Part shown: one piece after another, positions 18,961-28,764 of the stretch
Layout: the number at the start of each line of letters is the position of its first letter
How positions within the stretch are numbered: the stretch's first letter is position 1
Assembly: GCA_947585605.1 (NCBI GenBank)
Contig: CANPXC010000004.1
Coordinates: 1 to 37,811, forward strand
Length of the DNA: 37,811 bases
Direction of reading: 5' to 3'
From: Candidatus Gastranaerophilales bacterium
Lineage (GTDB): Bacteria > Cyanobacteriota > Vampirovibrionia > Gastranaerophilales > Gastranaerophilaceae
Program-made: the position numbers and the translations under genes
The notes under the pieces: generated by a model
Database searches by the model: none
Told to the model about the DNA's origin: nothing
The model's input: the letters and a program-made list of their open reading frames with translations, nothing else

Positions 18961-19946
18961 AAGCGTCATTAGTTTCAAAAATAATAATAATTGTTTGTTT
19001 TTTATGTTTGATTGCAGGATTTATAAGAGTTGATAAATATAAAGCACTGGATGAAACAAAAAAGAATATAACAACGGCAAACAAAATTGCAGTTGTTCAA
19101 TTGGAAGGAGCAATAGCTTCATCTTCCGACAGCGGCTTTTTTGCTCTTGATACAGGGGCTTCTTCGGTTTTAAAATCATTAATTAAGGCCCAAACAGATA
19201 ATGACATAAAAGGGTTAATTTTAAAAATTAATTCTCCTGGCGGAACTGTAGGTATGTCGCAAAATATTTACAATCAGATTATAAGACTAAGACAAAAGAA
19301 GCCTGTAGTTGTGGTTCTTGAAGACGTTGCTGCAAGCGGAGGTTATTATATTGCCTGCGCTGCCGACCGAATTATAGCTCAAGAAGGCACGCTTACCGGA
19401 AGTATCGGTGTTATATTCTCTTTTATGGATTATCACAGCTTGTTGTCTGATAAACTCGGAATTAATCCCGTAGTCATTAAAAGCGGGAAATTTAAAGATA
19501 TCGGTTCTTCAACAAGACCTATAACCAATGAAGAACGCGAATTAATGCAGGAAATTATAAATGATTCGTATGCTCAATTCCTTGCTGCTATTGATTATGG
19601 CAGAATTAAACGTAACGATAATTATTCGGCTAAAAAAGTAATATTAACTCAAGAAAATTTACGCAAATATGCTGACGGACGTGTATTCACGGGAAGAAAA
19701 GCTCAGCAGCTTGGTTTTGTAGATATCTTAGGCGATTTAGACACCGCAGAAATTGAAATTGAAAAAATGGCACAAGAAAAATTTAATAATAAACTACCCG
19801 CAAAATTAGTTGATTACGCTTGGAAAACTACATTTAGCGAATACTTTTCAAGTTTTGCGGAATATAGCAAATCCGATATTAAATTAAAAGATATAGTGCC
19901 GCTCAGTATGATATTAAGCAGAAAGCCTTTATACTTATGGGAATAA
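18957..19946 (+). CDS. sppA: Signal peptide peptidase SppA
   Basis: LILKINSPGGTVGMSQNIYNQI...VVVLEDVAASGGYYIACAADRIIAQEGTLTGSIGVI. Confidence 0.92.
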   Translation: MKASLVSKIIIIVCFLCLIAGFIRVDKYKALDETKKNITTANKIAVVQLEGAIASSSDSGFFALDTGASSVLKSLIKAQTDNDIKGLILKINSPGGTVGMSQNIYNQIIRLRQKKPVVVVLEDVAASGGYYIACAADRIIAQEGTLTGSIGVIFSFMDYHSLLSDKLGINPVVIKSGKFKDIGSSTRPITNEERELMQEIINDSYAQFLAAIDYGRIKRNDNYSAKKVILTQENLRKYADGRVFTGRKAQQLGFVDILGDLDTAEIEIEKMAQEKFNNKLPAKLVDYAWKTTFSEYFSSFAEYSKSDIKLKDIVPLSMILSRKPLYLWE

Positions 19947-20515
19947 CAACAGATAAATTTTTTGAAAACATATATAGTGTGATATTTTCACCAAAAACAT
20001 TTTTTTATAATGATGAAAAGGTCATTTCCGTTCGTTTGGCATTAGCAACACTAATATTAACCTCTTTAATTTCAATGACGGCTTCTGGAATTATCGATGG
20101 AAATATTTGCCAATATAGTTTTATTTTTAAATTATTATCTTCACTGATTGGTATAATAATTCTTTGGTTTACAAGTTCATTATTTTTTGAGTATGTTGCA
20201 ACAATATTTGCAAAAGGCGGTAAATTAAGGAAAATACTGTTCTATACTGCATTTGCGACCGTTCCTTATGTTTTTTATGCTCCGTTAAATTTATTAAAAC
20301 TAATGGGAGAATTAGGCTATATTTTAGCTTCTTATGCGGAACTTTTATTATACTTTTGGATTATATTTTTACTTGTGCTTGCACTTAGTGCAGCATATAA
20401 AATAACAAAATCACGCTCTTTAATGTTAATTTTTCTGCCGTTTGTTTCAATTTATTTTGCTGTCTGCTGGATGATATCATTTATTTTCAAAATAGGTTAT
20501 ATATTCTCAATATAG
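19937..20515 (+). CDS. Yip1-family-like membrane protein
   Basis: Multiple hydrophobic helices; FFENIYSVIFSPKTFF and FYTAFATVPYVFYAPLNLL pattern. Confidence 0.6.
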   Translation: MGITTDKFFENIYSVIFSPKTFFYNDEKVISVRLALATLILTSLISMTASGIIDGNICQYSFIFKLLSSLIGIIILWFTSSLFFEYVATIFAKGGKLRKILFYTAFATVPYVFYAPLNLLKLMGELGYILASYAELLLYFWIIFLLVLALSAAYKITKSRSLMLIFLPFVSIYFAVCWMISFIFKIGYIFSI

Positions 20516-20527
20516 AGAAGTGAGATT

Positions 20528-21418
20528 ATGAAAAGAATACTGTTAATACTATTAATATTACTGATACCTGTAAACGCGCAGGCAGCGAAGCAGTCTGCAT
20601 ACGCACCGCAGATAACCGCCATTGAATCAAATGTTTTCGGCTATGAATATTCTAATGAAAATGATAATAAGCGTCTTGAAAGAATTGAAGAATATTTATA
20701 CGGCGCAAAAAGAAGCGGAGCTTTAAATAAACGTCTTGAGTCAATACAAAATGATATAGGCTATGTAAATAAAGAAGATAAAATTACTAACACTCCCGCA
20801 AGTGTTAACCAAGAAAAAAACATTGAAACAGCGAAACAAAAACAAAAAGAAGTCTTGGCTTTAAAGGAAGATAATACCGTTGAGTATCCAATGGTTGATA
20901 AAATGGAACAAACAATATTCAAGGCTTCATATAAGAATGAAAATATATATAACCGGCTAAATCGTTTAGAAAAACAGGTTTTTAATAAAACAAGCGATGA
21001 AGATTTAAATGTAAGAGTTGATAAATTAGCCTCGGTTGTTATGCCCAAAAGCAGCATTAAAAAACGACAAAGCGGTAATTTCAGCTATGAAGAAATGGAT
21101 AACTATTACAGAGCCAGCGGCTTAGAACCTATTAACAATCAATCTATTCCCTTCCAGCTTGCAGTTCTGGAGCAAGACATATTAAACAATGAATATGATA
21201 ATGATAATGTTGCCAACAGGTTAAACCGATTGGAACAAAAACTGTTTAACCGCTCATTTGTTACGGACAATGATATAACAAGACTTCAAAGAATTATGGT
21301 TGCTTATGACGCTAAAAAGAACAGCTATAAGTACGAAAATAACAAAAAAATGCAAAATATGGCTGCAATATCACAATTCGGCGGAATTTTGCTTATGATA
21401 CTTGCAATTTTGTTATAG
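20528..21418 (+). CDS. Exported protein with degenerate ~45-aa repeats
   Basis: Signal peptide; repeats IESNVFGYEYSNENDNKRLERIEEYLYG / MEQTIFKASYKNENIYNRLNRLEKQVFN / LEQDILNNEYDNDNVANRLNRLEQKLFN. Confidence 0.7.
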   Translation: MKRILLILLILLIPVNAQAAKQSAYAPQITAIESNVFGYEYSNENDNKRLERIEEYLYGAKRSGALNKRLESIQNDIGYVNKEDKITNTPASVNQEKNIETAKQKQKEVLALKEDNTVEYPMVDKMEQTIFKASYKNENIYNRLNRLEKQVFNKTSDEDLNVRVDKLASVVMPKSSIKKRQSGNFSYEEMDNYYRASGLEPINNQSIPFQLAVLEQDILNNEYDNDNVANRLNRLEQKLFNRSFVTDNDITRLQRIMVAYDAKKNSYKYENNKKMQNMAAISQFGGILLMILAILL

Positions 21419-22034
21419 GCGGCAGCTGCATATCGGAAAAAAGTGTAGATTCTATGTTTTCTTCCTTTAAATCCGGGTCAACAGGCAAATTATAATCATA
21501 TTCAGCACTTTTTGTAATATGCTTTCTTACTATGTCAGTCGCCTTTTCACCCATTTTACTTCCCGTATTATATCCGGTTAAAGAGGCGATAACAAACCCT
21601 GTTCCCTTTGCAATATACCACAACATTCTTAAATATTTATTATTTTTAAATGCTTCTGATTGTCTTAACCGGCAATTTATGGCATTTAATCCTTTTTCCG
21701 CAGCTGTTTCAAAGGCATACATTGTGCCTATTCCTATACCTTGAGTTATACCGGTTTTAACTTTATCTTTTGATTTAGCCGTATTATAAATACCTGAAGC
21801 TATAATTAAAGGATAAACAATTTTTCTTCCGCAAGCAGCGATTTTGCTCAAAGCTTTTTTAAGCGGTGTAACTTTTGGTGCATTAGCAAGCACACTGCCC
21901 GATACATTTGCAATCGCGTCAAATGTTCTTGCAGTCTGAACTGCGCCTATTCCTTCTTTAAATAAATTATCTTCTTTGCTGCCGTATATAAAGTTTCTGG
22001 CTGCAAAGTACGCACATGATACACCATTTGGCAT
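21393..22034 (-). CDS. Hypothetical protein
   Basis: 213-aa ORF, Gly/Ala-rich hydrophobic segments; 3' end overlaps the convergent upstream gene. Confidence 0.55.
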   Translation of the reverse strand: MPNGVSCAYFAARNFIYGSKEDNLFKEGIGAVQTARTFDAIANVSGSVLANAPKVTPLKKALSKIAACGRKIVYPLIIASGIYNTAKSKDKVKTGITQGIGIGTMYAFETAAEKGLNAINCRLRQSEAFKNNKYLRMLWYIAKGTGFVIASLTGYNTGSKMGEKATDIVRKHITKSAEYDYNLPVDPDLKEENIESTLFSDMQLPPITKLQVS

Positions 22035-22194
22035 AATATAATTTACCTTTATAACTTACCTGTTAATATAAAAACAATTTGCGCTTCAAAATTTACAAAA
22101 AACTATGAATAGTTTACAAATTTAACAAAAGTATTAAATAAAACAAGGGTTTGTGAGAAAATAAAATCAATAATCTTATCGGAGGAATGAGGAT

Positions 22195-23346
22195 ATGAAA
22201 GATAAAACTTTTTTAATGATACCAGGCCCTACACCGGTACCTGAAAGAGTATTGCTGGAAATAGCAAAACACCCTATGGGACACAGAAGCACTGAATTTT
22301 CCAAGGTATTGGAATCAGTTTACGGCAATTTAAAATATGTATTTCAAACAAAAAATGATGTAATTGTTTATACAGCAAGCGGAACAGGTGTAATGGATTC
22401 AGCTTTATCAAATCTTGTAAATGAAGGTGATAAAGTACTTTGCCTCGTAATAGGAAATTTCAGCAGAAGACTTGCTAAAATAGCAAAAGGATTAGGCGCT
22501 GACGTTGAAATTATTGAAGTTGAAGCCGGAAAAGCCATAAATCCTCAAACTTTAAAAGAAAGATTAGATAAAGACGTTAACAAAGAAATAAAATTTGTAA
22601 CGTTAATCCACAACGAAACATCAACGGGTGTAACAAATGATGTAAAAACATTAGTTTCCTTAATAAAAGCTCACGGAGCAATATCAATTGTAGACGGAGT
22701 AACCAGTGTCGGGGCGATTGAATGTAAAATGGATGAATGGGGAATAGATGTATTGTTTTCGGGTTCACAAAAAGGATTTATGCTTCCGCCCGGACTTTCA
22801 TTTCTTGCGGCGAGCGAAAAAGCCTGGGAAGTTCATAAACAATGCAAACGACCTGACTTTTATTTTAACTGGACAACGAACAGAAAATCCGTCTTGGAAA
22901 ATTCAACGGCATTTACACCTGCGGTCAGCTTGATTTCCGGTTTAAAAGTTTCGCTTGAAATGATTAAAGAAGAAGGAATTGAAAACATAGTTGCCCGTCA
23001 TAGCAAAATAGCAAGAGGTTTGAGAGCCGCATTAAAAGCAATAGGATTAAAATTATTTGTGGAAGATGACTCAATTGCTTCAACAACAATAACGGCAATA
23101 CTTCCGCCTGACGGCATTAGTGTTCCGGATATCAGAAAAGTATTAAAAAATGATTACGATATTGTTGTGGCAAACGGTCAAAACGAATTAAAAGATAAAA
23201 TTTTCAGAATGGGAACATTAGGTTTTGTTTCAGAACGTGACGCCATTACAGCCGTTGGTTCATTAGAAGCCGCATTGTTAAAACTTGGCTATAAATTTGA
23301 ACTTGGTAAAGGTGTTGCAACATTAATTGAATATTTAAATAAATAG
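22195..23346 (+). CDS. Class V aminotransferase (alanine-glyoxylate/serine-pyruvate type)
   Basis: MIPGPTPVPERVLLEIAKHPMGHRS, VDGVTSVGAIECKMDEWGIDVLFSGSQKGFMLPPGLSF (PLP-lysine region); GGAGG RBS. Confidence 0.93.
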   Translation: MKDKTFLMIPGPTPVPERVLLEIAKHPMGHRSTEFSKVLESVYGNLKYVFQTKNDVIVYTASGTGVMDSALSNLVNEGDKVLCLVIGNFSRRLAKIAKGLGADVEIIEVEAGKAINPQTLKERLDKDVNKEIKFVTLIHNETSTGVTNDVKTLVSLIKAHGAISIVDGVTSVGAIECKMDEWGIDVLFSGSQKGFMLPPGLSFLAASEKAWEVHKQCKRPDFYFNWTTNRKSVLENSTAFTPAVSLISGLKVSLEMIKEEGIENIVARHSKIARGLRAALKAIGLKLFVEDDSIASTTITAILPPDGISVPDIRKVLKNDYDIVVANGQNELKDKIFRMGTLGFVSERDAITAVGSLEAALLKLGYKFELGKGVATLIEYLNK

Positions 23347-23354
23347 GGGCAGAT

Positions 23355-24947
23355 ATGAAAGTATTAATTACGGATAAAATAAATGAGGCAGCCGGAAAAA
23401 TATTAAACGGAACTGCGCAAGTAGATTTTGTTCCAACACTCAGTGAAGATGAGTTAGTTGAAAAAATTAAAGATTACGACGCTTTAATGATTAGGAGTCA
23501 AACAAAAGTAAACAAAAAAATACTTGAAGCTGGGAAAAAGTTAAAAATAGTAGGCAGAGCAGGTGTCGGCGTGGATAATGTCGATATTGAAGCAGCAACT
23601 CAAAATGGTATTATTGTTGTAAATTCACCTGACGGAAATACTAACGCAGCTGCAGAACATACGCTTGCCCTTATGCTTGCGATGTCAAGAAATATTCCGG
23701 AAGCTGTTATGTCTGTTAAAGAAGGCAAATGGGAACGTTCGAAATTCACGGGTGTTGAAGTTTTCGGTAAAACACTCGGAATTATCGGATTTGGTAAAAT
23801 CGGACATCATGTAGCGAACGTAGCTATTGCGCTCGGAATGAATGTTATAGTTTCAGACCCTTATACAACAAAAGAAGCGGTAGAAAAAATCGGCGCGAAG
23901 TATGTCACAAGTTTAGATGAATTTTGGCCTCAATGTGATTATATAACAATCCATACACCAAAAACGAAGGAAACGACATCGTTAATAAATAAAAATACAT
24001 TAAATCGTATGAAAAAAGGTGTTAGAATTATCAATTGCGCAAGAGGCGGCATTATTGATGAAAGTGCCTTAAAAGAAGCTTTGCAGTCGGGGCAAGTCAG
24101 CGCTGCCGCAATTGATGTATTTGAAACAGAGCCTGATGTTACCGCTTCGCCATTATACAACTGCGGCTGCAATATTATAATGACTCCGCATTTAGGGGCA
24201 AGCACGGCAGAAGCTCAATTCAATGTTGCAATTGATGTTGCAGAACAAATAAAAGAAGTACTTTCCGGAGGAAGTGCAAAAGCGGCTATTAATATTCCGG
24301 CATTAAAATCAGAAATACTCGAGCCGGTAAAAGAATATATGAGTTTGGCTGAAAATCTCGGCGAGCTTGTTGTTCAGCTTTCAAAAGGTAATTTAAAAGA
24401 TATAAATATTACGGTCAGCGGAATACTTTCAGAACTTAACATATCTCCGCTCGAGGTTGCGGTTCAAAAAGGTATATTTTCATCATCAGTTGAAGGTGTA
24501 AACTATGTTAATGCTCCGTTAATTGCAAAAAAACGCGGTATTAATATCATTACCTCCAAATCACAAAAAGACTGCACCTTTATAGGTTCTATCTCAGTCA
24601 CCGTTACTACGGATTCGGGAGAAAATACCGTAACAGGTGCTTTGATAGCTAAAAATATGCCGAGAATAGTTCGTATAAACGATTACAATATGAGTATTGA
24701 AGCGGAAAAACACATGTTATTCGTTCCGCACGAAAATAAACCTGCAATGGTAGCAAAAGTTGCTGCCGTTATCGGTGAAAATAATATAAATATTAACAGA
24801 ATGCAGGTTGCTCAAAAATCAAACCAAAAAGACAATGTTTCAATAATGATTATTACAATTGACAATGATGTTAATGATAAAACAATGGAAACAATAAATA
24901 ATATTAACGGAGTTCAAAACGCTCAATACATAAAATTAAATGCGTAA
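23355..24947 (+). CDS. serA: D-3-phosphoglycerate dehydrogenase
   Basis: GRAGVGVDNVDIEAATQNGIIVVNSPDGNTNAAAEHTLALMLA, FGKTLGIIGFGKIG, NCARGGIIDE, C-terminal ACT-like domain. Confidence 0.95.
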   Translation: MKVLITDKINEAAGKILNGTAQVDFVPTLSEDELVEKIKDYDALMIRSQTKVNKKILEAGKKLKIVGRAGVGVDNVDIEAATQNGIIVVNSPDGNTNAAAEHTLALMLAMSRNIPEAVMSVKEGKWERSKFTGVEVFGKTLGIIGFGKIGHHVANVAIALGMNVIVSDPYTTKEAVEKIGAKYVTSLDEFWPQCDYITIHTPKTKETTSLINKNTLNRMKKGVRIINCARGGIIDESALKEALQSGQVSAAAIDVFETEPDVTASPLYNCGCNIIMTPHLGASTAEAQFNVAIDVAEQIKEVLSGGSAKAAINIPALKSEILEPVKEYMSLAENLGELVVQLSKGNLKDINITVSGILSELNISPLEVAVQKGIFSSSVEGVNYVNAPLIAKKRGINIITSKSQKDCTFIGSISVTVTTDSGENTVTGALIAKNMPRIVRINDYNMSIEAEKHMLFVPHENKPAMVAKVAAVIGENNININRMQVAQKSNQKDNVSIMIITIDNDVNDKTMETINNINGVQNAQYIKLNA

Positions 24948-24949
24948 AA

Positions 24950-25450
24950 TTAATCGTTAATAAAAGTAGGAGCCAGTTTCGGCGTTTTTCCTTTAATTAC
25001 GTTATGATAATATGAGTATGTCATCGGGGTATTATTATCAATAATATCCCCGTTTATTACTTCGGCTAAAAATATTGTATGTGTTGCGGTTTCCGTTTTG
25101 TTTATAAGATTACAAATTAAATATCCGCAAGCGTCTTTTATTATCGGAAGTCCGTCTATCAATTCATAAGGAATTATATCAAATTTATTAATATCCTTAC
25201 CGCTTCTGAAGCCAAATGTTCCGATAGCTAAAGGATTTGATTTTTCAGAAAGTATTGAAACCGCAAAATGCTTAACTTCCTCTAAACAAGAATGTGTATA
25301 ATTTTCTTTATTAACGCTTAATGCGATAGTAACTGGAGATGAAGTTATTTGCATAATGCTATTTACCGTACATCCGGTATATTTATCGTTTATTTTACAA
25401 GAAACAATATATACTCCGTAAGATAAATTGTTTAATACATTATTGTTCAT
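24950..25450 (-). CDS. Flavin reductase-like protein
   Basis: YGVYIVSCKINDKYTGCTVNSIMQITSSPVTIALSVNKENYTHSCLEEVKHFAVSIL. Confidence 0.88.
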   Translation of the reverse strand: MNNNVLNNLSYGVYIVSCKINDKYTGCTVNSIMQITSSPVTIALSVNKENYTHSCLEEVKHFAVSILSEKSNPLAIGTFGFRSGKDINKFDIIPYELIDGLPIIKDACGYLICNLINKTETATHTIFLAEVINGDIIDNNTPMTYSYYHNVIKGKTPKLAPTFIND

Positions 25451-25470
25451 AACTTCATCTCCAAAATTAA

Positions 25471-25980
25471 CTAACCTATAACCGGTGAAGTAAATGTCCT
25501 TGCACCAAGTTCTTTATCAAGCATATAAATACATTGCTTATCATCGCATATCAAGTTCAATGTCTTAAGAACATTACCGACATTAGATTCTTCTTCAACC
25601 TGTTCTTTTAAATACCAGTCTAAGAATGAAACAGCAGCACGGTCATGAACATCTTCCGCCACATCTAAAAGTGCATTTATTTTGGAGGTTACAAGTTGTT
25701 CATGCTTAAGAACATCTTCAAAAACTTCTCTTGGTGAATTCCAATCTGTTTTTGGCTGTTCAATAGCGGTTAAAACAACTTTTCCGCCGCGTTCCTGTAA
25801 ATATTTAAATAATCCCATAGCATGTACGTGTTCTTCTTGCATTTGAACATTCATCCATGTTTTAAATCCTTGCAAATTCATTCTTTCAAAATATGCATAC
25901 ATTGACATGTAAAAATATTCCGAATAAAATTCCGCATTAATTTGTTCATTAATGGCTTTTTCTAATTTTTCATTAATCAT
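25471..25980 (-). CDS. Ferritin
   Basis: INEQINAEFYSEYFYMSMYAYFERMNLQGFKTWMNVQMQEEHVHAMGLFKYLQERGG...FLDWYLKEQVEEE. Confidence 0.94.
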   Translation of the reverse strand: MINEKLEKAINEQINAEFYSEYFYMSMYAYFERMNLQGFKTWMNVQMQEEHVHAMGLFKYLQERGGKVVLTAIEQPKTDWNSPREVFEDVLKHEQLVTSKINALLDVAEDVHDRAAVSFLDWYLKEQVEEESNVGNVLKTLNLICDDKQCIYMLDKELGARTFTSPVIG

Positions 25981-26039
25981 GATAAATCTCCTTTTCCTGA
26001 TTATATTTTACAACTAAATTAATAAAAAGCATTAACCGT

Positions 26040-27269
26040 TTAATCAAAATATTTTTTATCTTTTAATTCATCCGGCATAAATTGTTGTTTATAATCGGGA
26101 TTATCATGTGTGTATACATAACCGGTGCCAAATCCGTATTTTTTTGCGTCTTTATAGTGTGAATCCCTTAAATGCATAGGCGGTTGAAAATTAAGACCGT
26201 TATATATATCAGACATTGCTCTATCTATTGCAACGCAAGCTTTATTTGATTTTGGCGCACGTGCGATATATTCAACCGCTTGCGCTAACGGAATTCTCGC
26301 TTCGGGCATACCAAGCAGTTCCGAAGCCCGAAAAGCATTAATCGCAACTGTTAATGCATTTGTATCAGCGTTAGAAACATCTTCTGCGGCGCATACTATC
26401 ATTCTTCTTGCAATAAATCTCGGGTCTTCACCGGCCGTGAGCATTTTTGCCAGCCAATATATTGCCGCATCGGGGTCAGAGCCTCGCATGCTCTTTTGAA
26501 AAGCAGACGCCATATCATAATGTTCCTGCCTTGAATACCTTATAGAAGCAGTTTGCGCAAGATTTTCCAGCCCTTTTACGGTGATTATTCTTTTTCCGTC
26601 TTTTAACAGGGATGAAAAATATACATTTTCAACAAGGTTTAATGCACTTCTTGCATCACCGCGCGCATAATTTATAATATACTCCGTAACATTTTTTTCG
26701 GTTTCAACTTCATTATATTCTTTTGAAAGATAATTAAAACCGCGTTCAATAACTTTTTTCATACTTTCATCATCAAGCGGCAATAATCTTAGAACCTGCG
26801 CTCTTGATAACAACGCCGAATTAACTTGAAACGAGGGGTTTTCCGTTGTCGAACCTATCATAAATACCGTTCCGTTTTCAAGGTAGGGCAAAAGTGCGTC
26901 TTGCTGAGTTTTATTATATCTGTGAATTTCATCTATAAATAAAATAGTTTTTTGTCCGTATATCAGTTTTTCTTTAGCTGTATCAATCGCTTCTTTAATA
27001 TCTTTTATCCCCGAGGATACGGCGCTTAACTCAATAAAACAGCTGTTTGTGTGGCTTGCTATAATTCTTGCCAGAGTTGTTTTACCGCACCCCGGCGGTC
27101 CCCACAGTATTATTGAAAATAATCGTCCGGTTTTTAACAGCGACATTAATGATGAATTATTTCCGGTTATATCATACTGACCAAGGTACTCTTCCAGAGT
27201 TTTTGGTCTAAGAATTTCTGCCAGCGGTGTTTGTTTATTATTTTCTTTTAAGCTGTCAAATAAATCCAT
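26040..27269 (-). CDS. rarA: Replication-associated recombination protein RarA (MgsA)
   Basis: PLAEILRPKTLEEYLGQ, ILWGPPGCGKTTLARIIA, FIDEIHRYNKTQQDALLPYLENGTVFMIGSTTENPSFQVNSALLSRAQVL. Confidence 0.95.
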   Translation of the reverse strand: MDLFDSLKENNKQTPLAEILRPKTLEEYLGQYDITGNNSSLMSLLKTGRLFSIILWGPPGCGKTTLARIIASHTNSCFIELSAVSSGIKDIKEAIDTAKEKLIYGQKTILFIDEIHRYNKTQQDALLPYLENGTVFMIGSTTENPSFQVNSALLSRAQVLRLLPLDDESMKKVIERGFNYLSKEYNEVETEKNVTEYIINYARGDARSALNLVENVYFSSLLKDGKRIITVKGLENLAQTASIRYSRQEHYDMASAFQKSMRGSDPDAAIYWLAKMLTAGEDPRFIARRMIVCAAEDVSNADTNALTVAINAFRASELLGMPEARIPLAQAVEYIARAPKSNKACVAIDRAMSDIYNGLNFQPPMHLRDSHYKDAKKYGFGTGYVYTHDNPDYKQQFMPDELKDKKYFD

Positions 27270-27325
27270 TGTAAATTATTCGCCCTTCTTTTAATAATAT
27301 TTTATCATTAATTAAGGAGAATTTA

Positions 27326-28537
27326 ATGTCATTTCGCAAATTAATTTTTATAATATTTATTATAATACTTTGTGTATTTATTACTTCTTATTCAATAAAA
27401 AGTTTAACTGATACTTCAAATACGCGAAAAACTGTTGTATTTTGGACGCTGCAGCTTGGAACTTTTGATAAATATGTAAATAACATTATTTCTCAATATG
27501 AAAATACACACAAAGACGTGAAAATAAAATGGATTGATATACCGTACAGTGAAGGAGAAAAGAGGACTCTTGCCGCGGTTCTTACGGATAATCCGCCGGA
27601 TTTGGTTAATTTAACCCCGGATTTTTCTTTGCTGTTAGCTCAAAAAAAGGCACTCTATACTTTTGATGAAAATAAATTAACTCAATTTCTTCCTTCTTTA
27701 TTGCAAATGCTTAAATTTGAAGGAAAATACTATGCTGTTCCTTTTTATGCAACTTCGCCAATAACCTTACGGAATAAAAATCTTTCAAACAAAGAACCTG
27801 AAACTTATGATGAACTCTTTTTATTAACTGCGCCTAAAGGTTCATATATAACAATGTTTAGTTTCTCGGAAAATGACACACTTTTAAAACTCTTAAATAA
27901 ATATAATATAAATAATGCCGAATCTATTAACAACAATAAAAGCGTTGAGTTATTTTCTCTTTTTAAAAAACTGTATGATAATAACCAAATCCCCAAAGAA
28001 AGTGTCACGCAATCTCACAGGGACGCTCTTGAAAAATACATGTCGGGTCAAATTGCATTCTTGGTTACGGGCGCAAATTTCCTTAATATGATTAAAGAAA
28101 ATGCTCCATCCGTGTATAAAAATACGGAAATATTACCGCAGTTAACGGGAGATACAGGGCTTTATGATTATTCTTTAATGGATTTTGTTATCCCCCTTAA
28201 AGCAAAAAACAAAGAAGAAGCCTTGGATTTTGCACTGTTTTTTACCAATAAAATAAATCAACTTGAATTTGCAAAAATAACCCCAATCCTGCCCGTCAAC
28301 AAAGAAGCATTAAACGATGATTATTTCAGATACACAAATAAAGAGGATATTCAATCGTTAGCCAGAATTCAAAGTGCAAAACAATTAAATAAAATCCAAC
28401 CGCCTCTCAGCGCAGTTAAAAACAAAAAGGATTTAAATACCCTTTCAAGCAGCTATGTTCAGGAAATATTAATTAATAATGCACCAATAAAAGATACCCT
28501 CGATAAGTTTTCAAAAGATTGGAGCAAACTTAATTAA
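27326..28537 (+). CDS. Extracellular sugar-binding protein (ABC, family 1)
   Basis: N-terminal hydrophobic export signal, VVFWTLQLGTFDKYVNNIISQYENTHKDVKIKWIDIPYSEGEKRTLAAVLTDNPPDLVNL. Confidence 0.88.
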   Translation: MSFRKLIFIIFIIILCVFITSYSIKSLTDTSNTRKTVVFWTLQLGTFDKYVNNIISQYENTHKDVKIKWIDIPYSEGEKRTLAAVLTDNPPDLVNLTPDFSLLLAQKKALYTFDENKLTQFLPSLLQMLKFEGKYYAVPFYATSPITLRNKNLSNKEPETYDELFLLTAPKGSYITMFSFSENDTLLKLLNKYNINNAESINNNKSVELFSLFKKLYDNNQIPKESVTQSHRDALEKYMSGQIAFLVTGANFLNMIKENAPSVYKNTEILPQLTGDTGLYDYSLMDFVIPLKAKNKEEALDFALFFTNKINQLEFAKITPILPVNKEALNDDYFRYTNKEDIQSLARIQSAKQLNKIQPPLSAVKNKKDLNTLSSSYVQEILINNAPIKDTLDKFSKDWSKLN

Positions 28538-28667
28538 TCTAGTGTCGCACTCTACCACCGACTCCTCGTCGCTGTACGAGTGCTTAGACTCCACTGCGTT
28601 ACGCATACAAGCTCGCAAAGCTCATTCTTCGCTTGCTCCTTTTGTAACCTTTTCAATATGCCACTCT

Positions 28668-28710
28668 CAAAATTTTACTCCCGCCACTTCGGGCTTATCG
28701 TAAAATTTTG
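28668..28710. repeat. 11-bp inverted repeat in GC-richer intergenic island
   Basis: CAAAATTTTAC (28668-28678) ... GTAAAATTTTG (28700-28710). Confidence 0.8.
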
Positions 28711-28764
28711 TTCGGACAAATTAACATATTTTTAAATTTCTGTTTTTTGGTTTAAAATTTAGTC

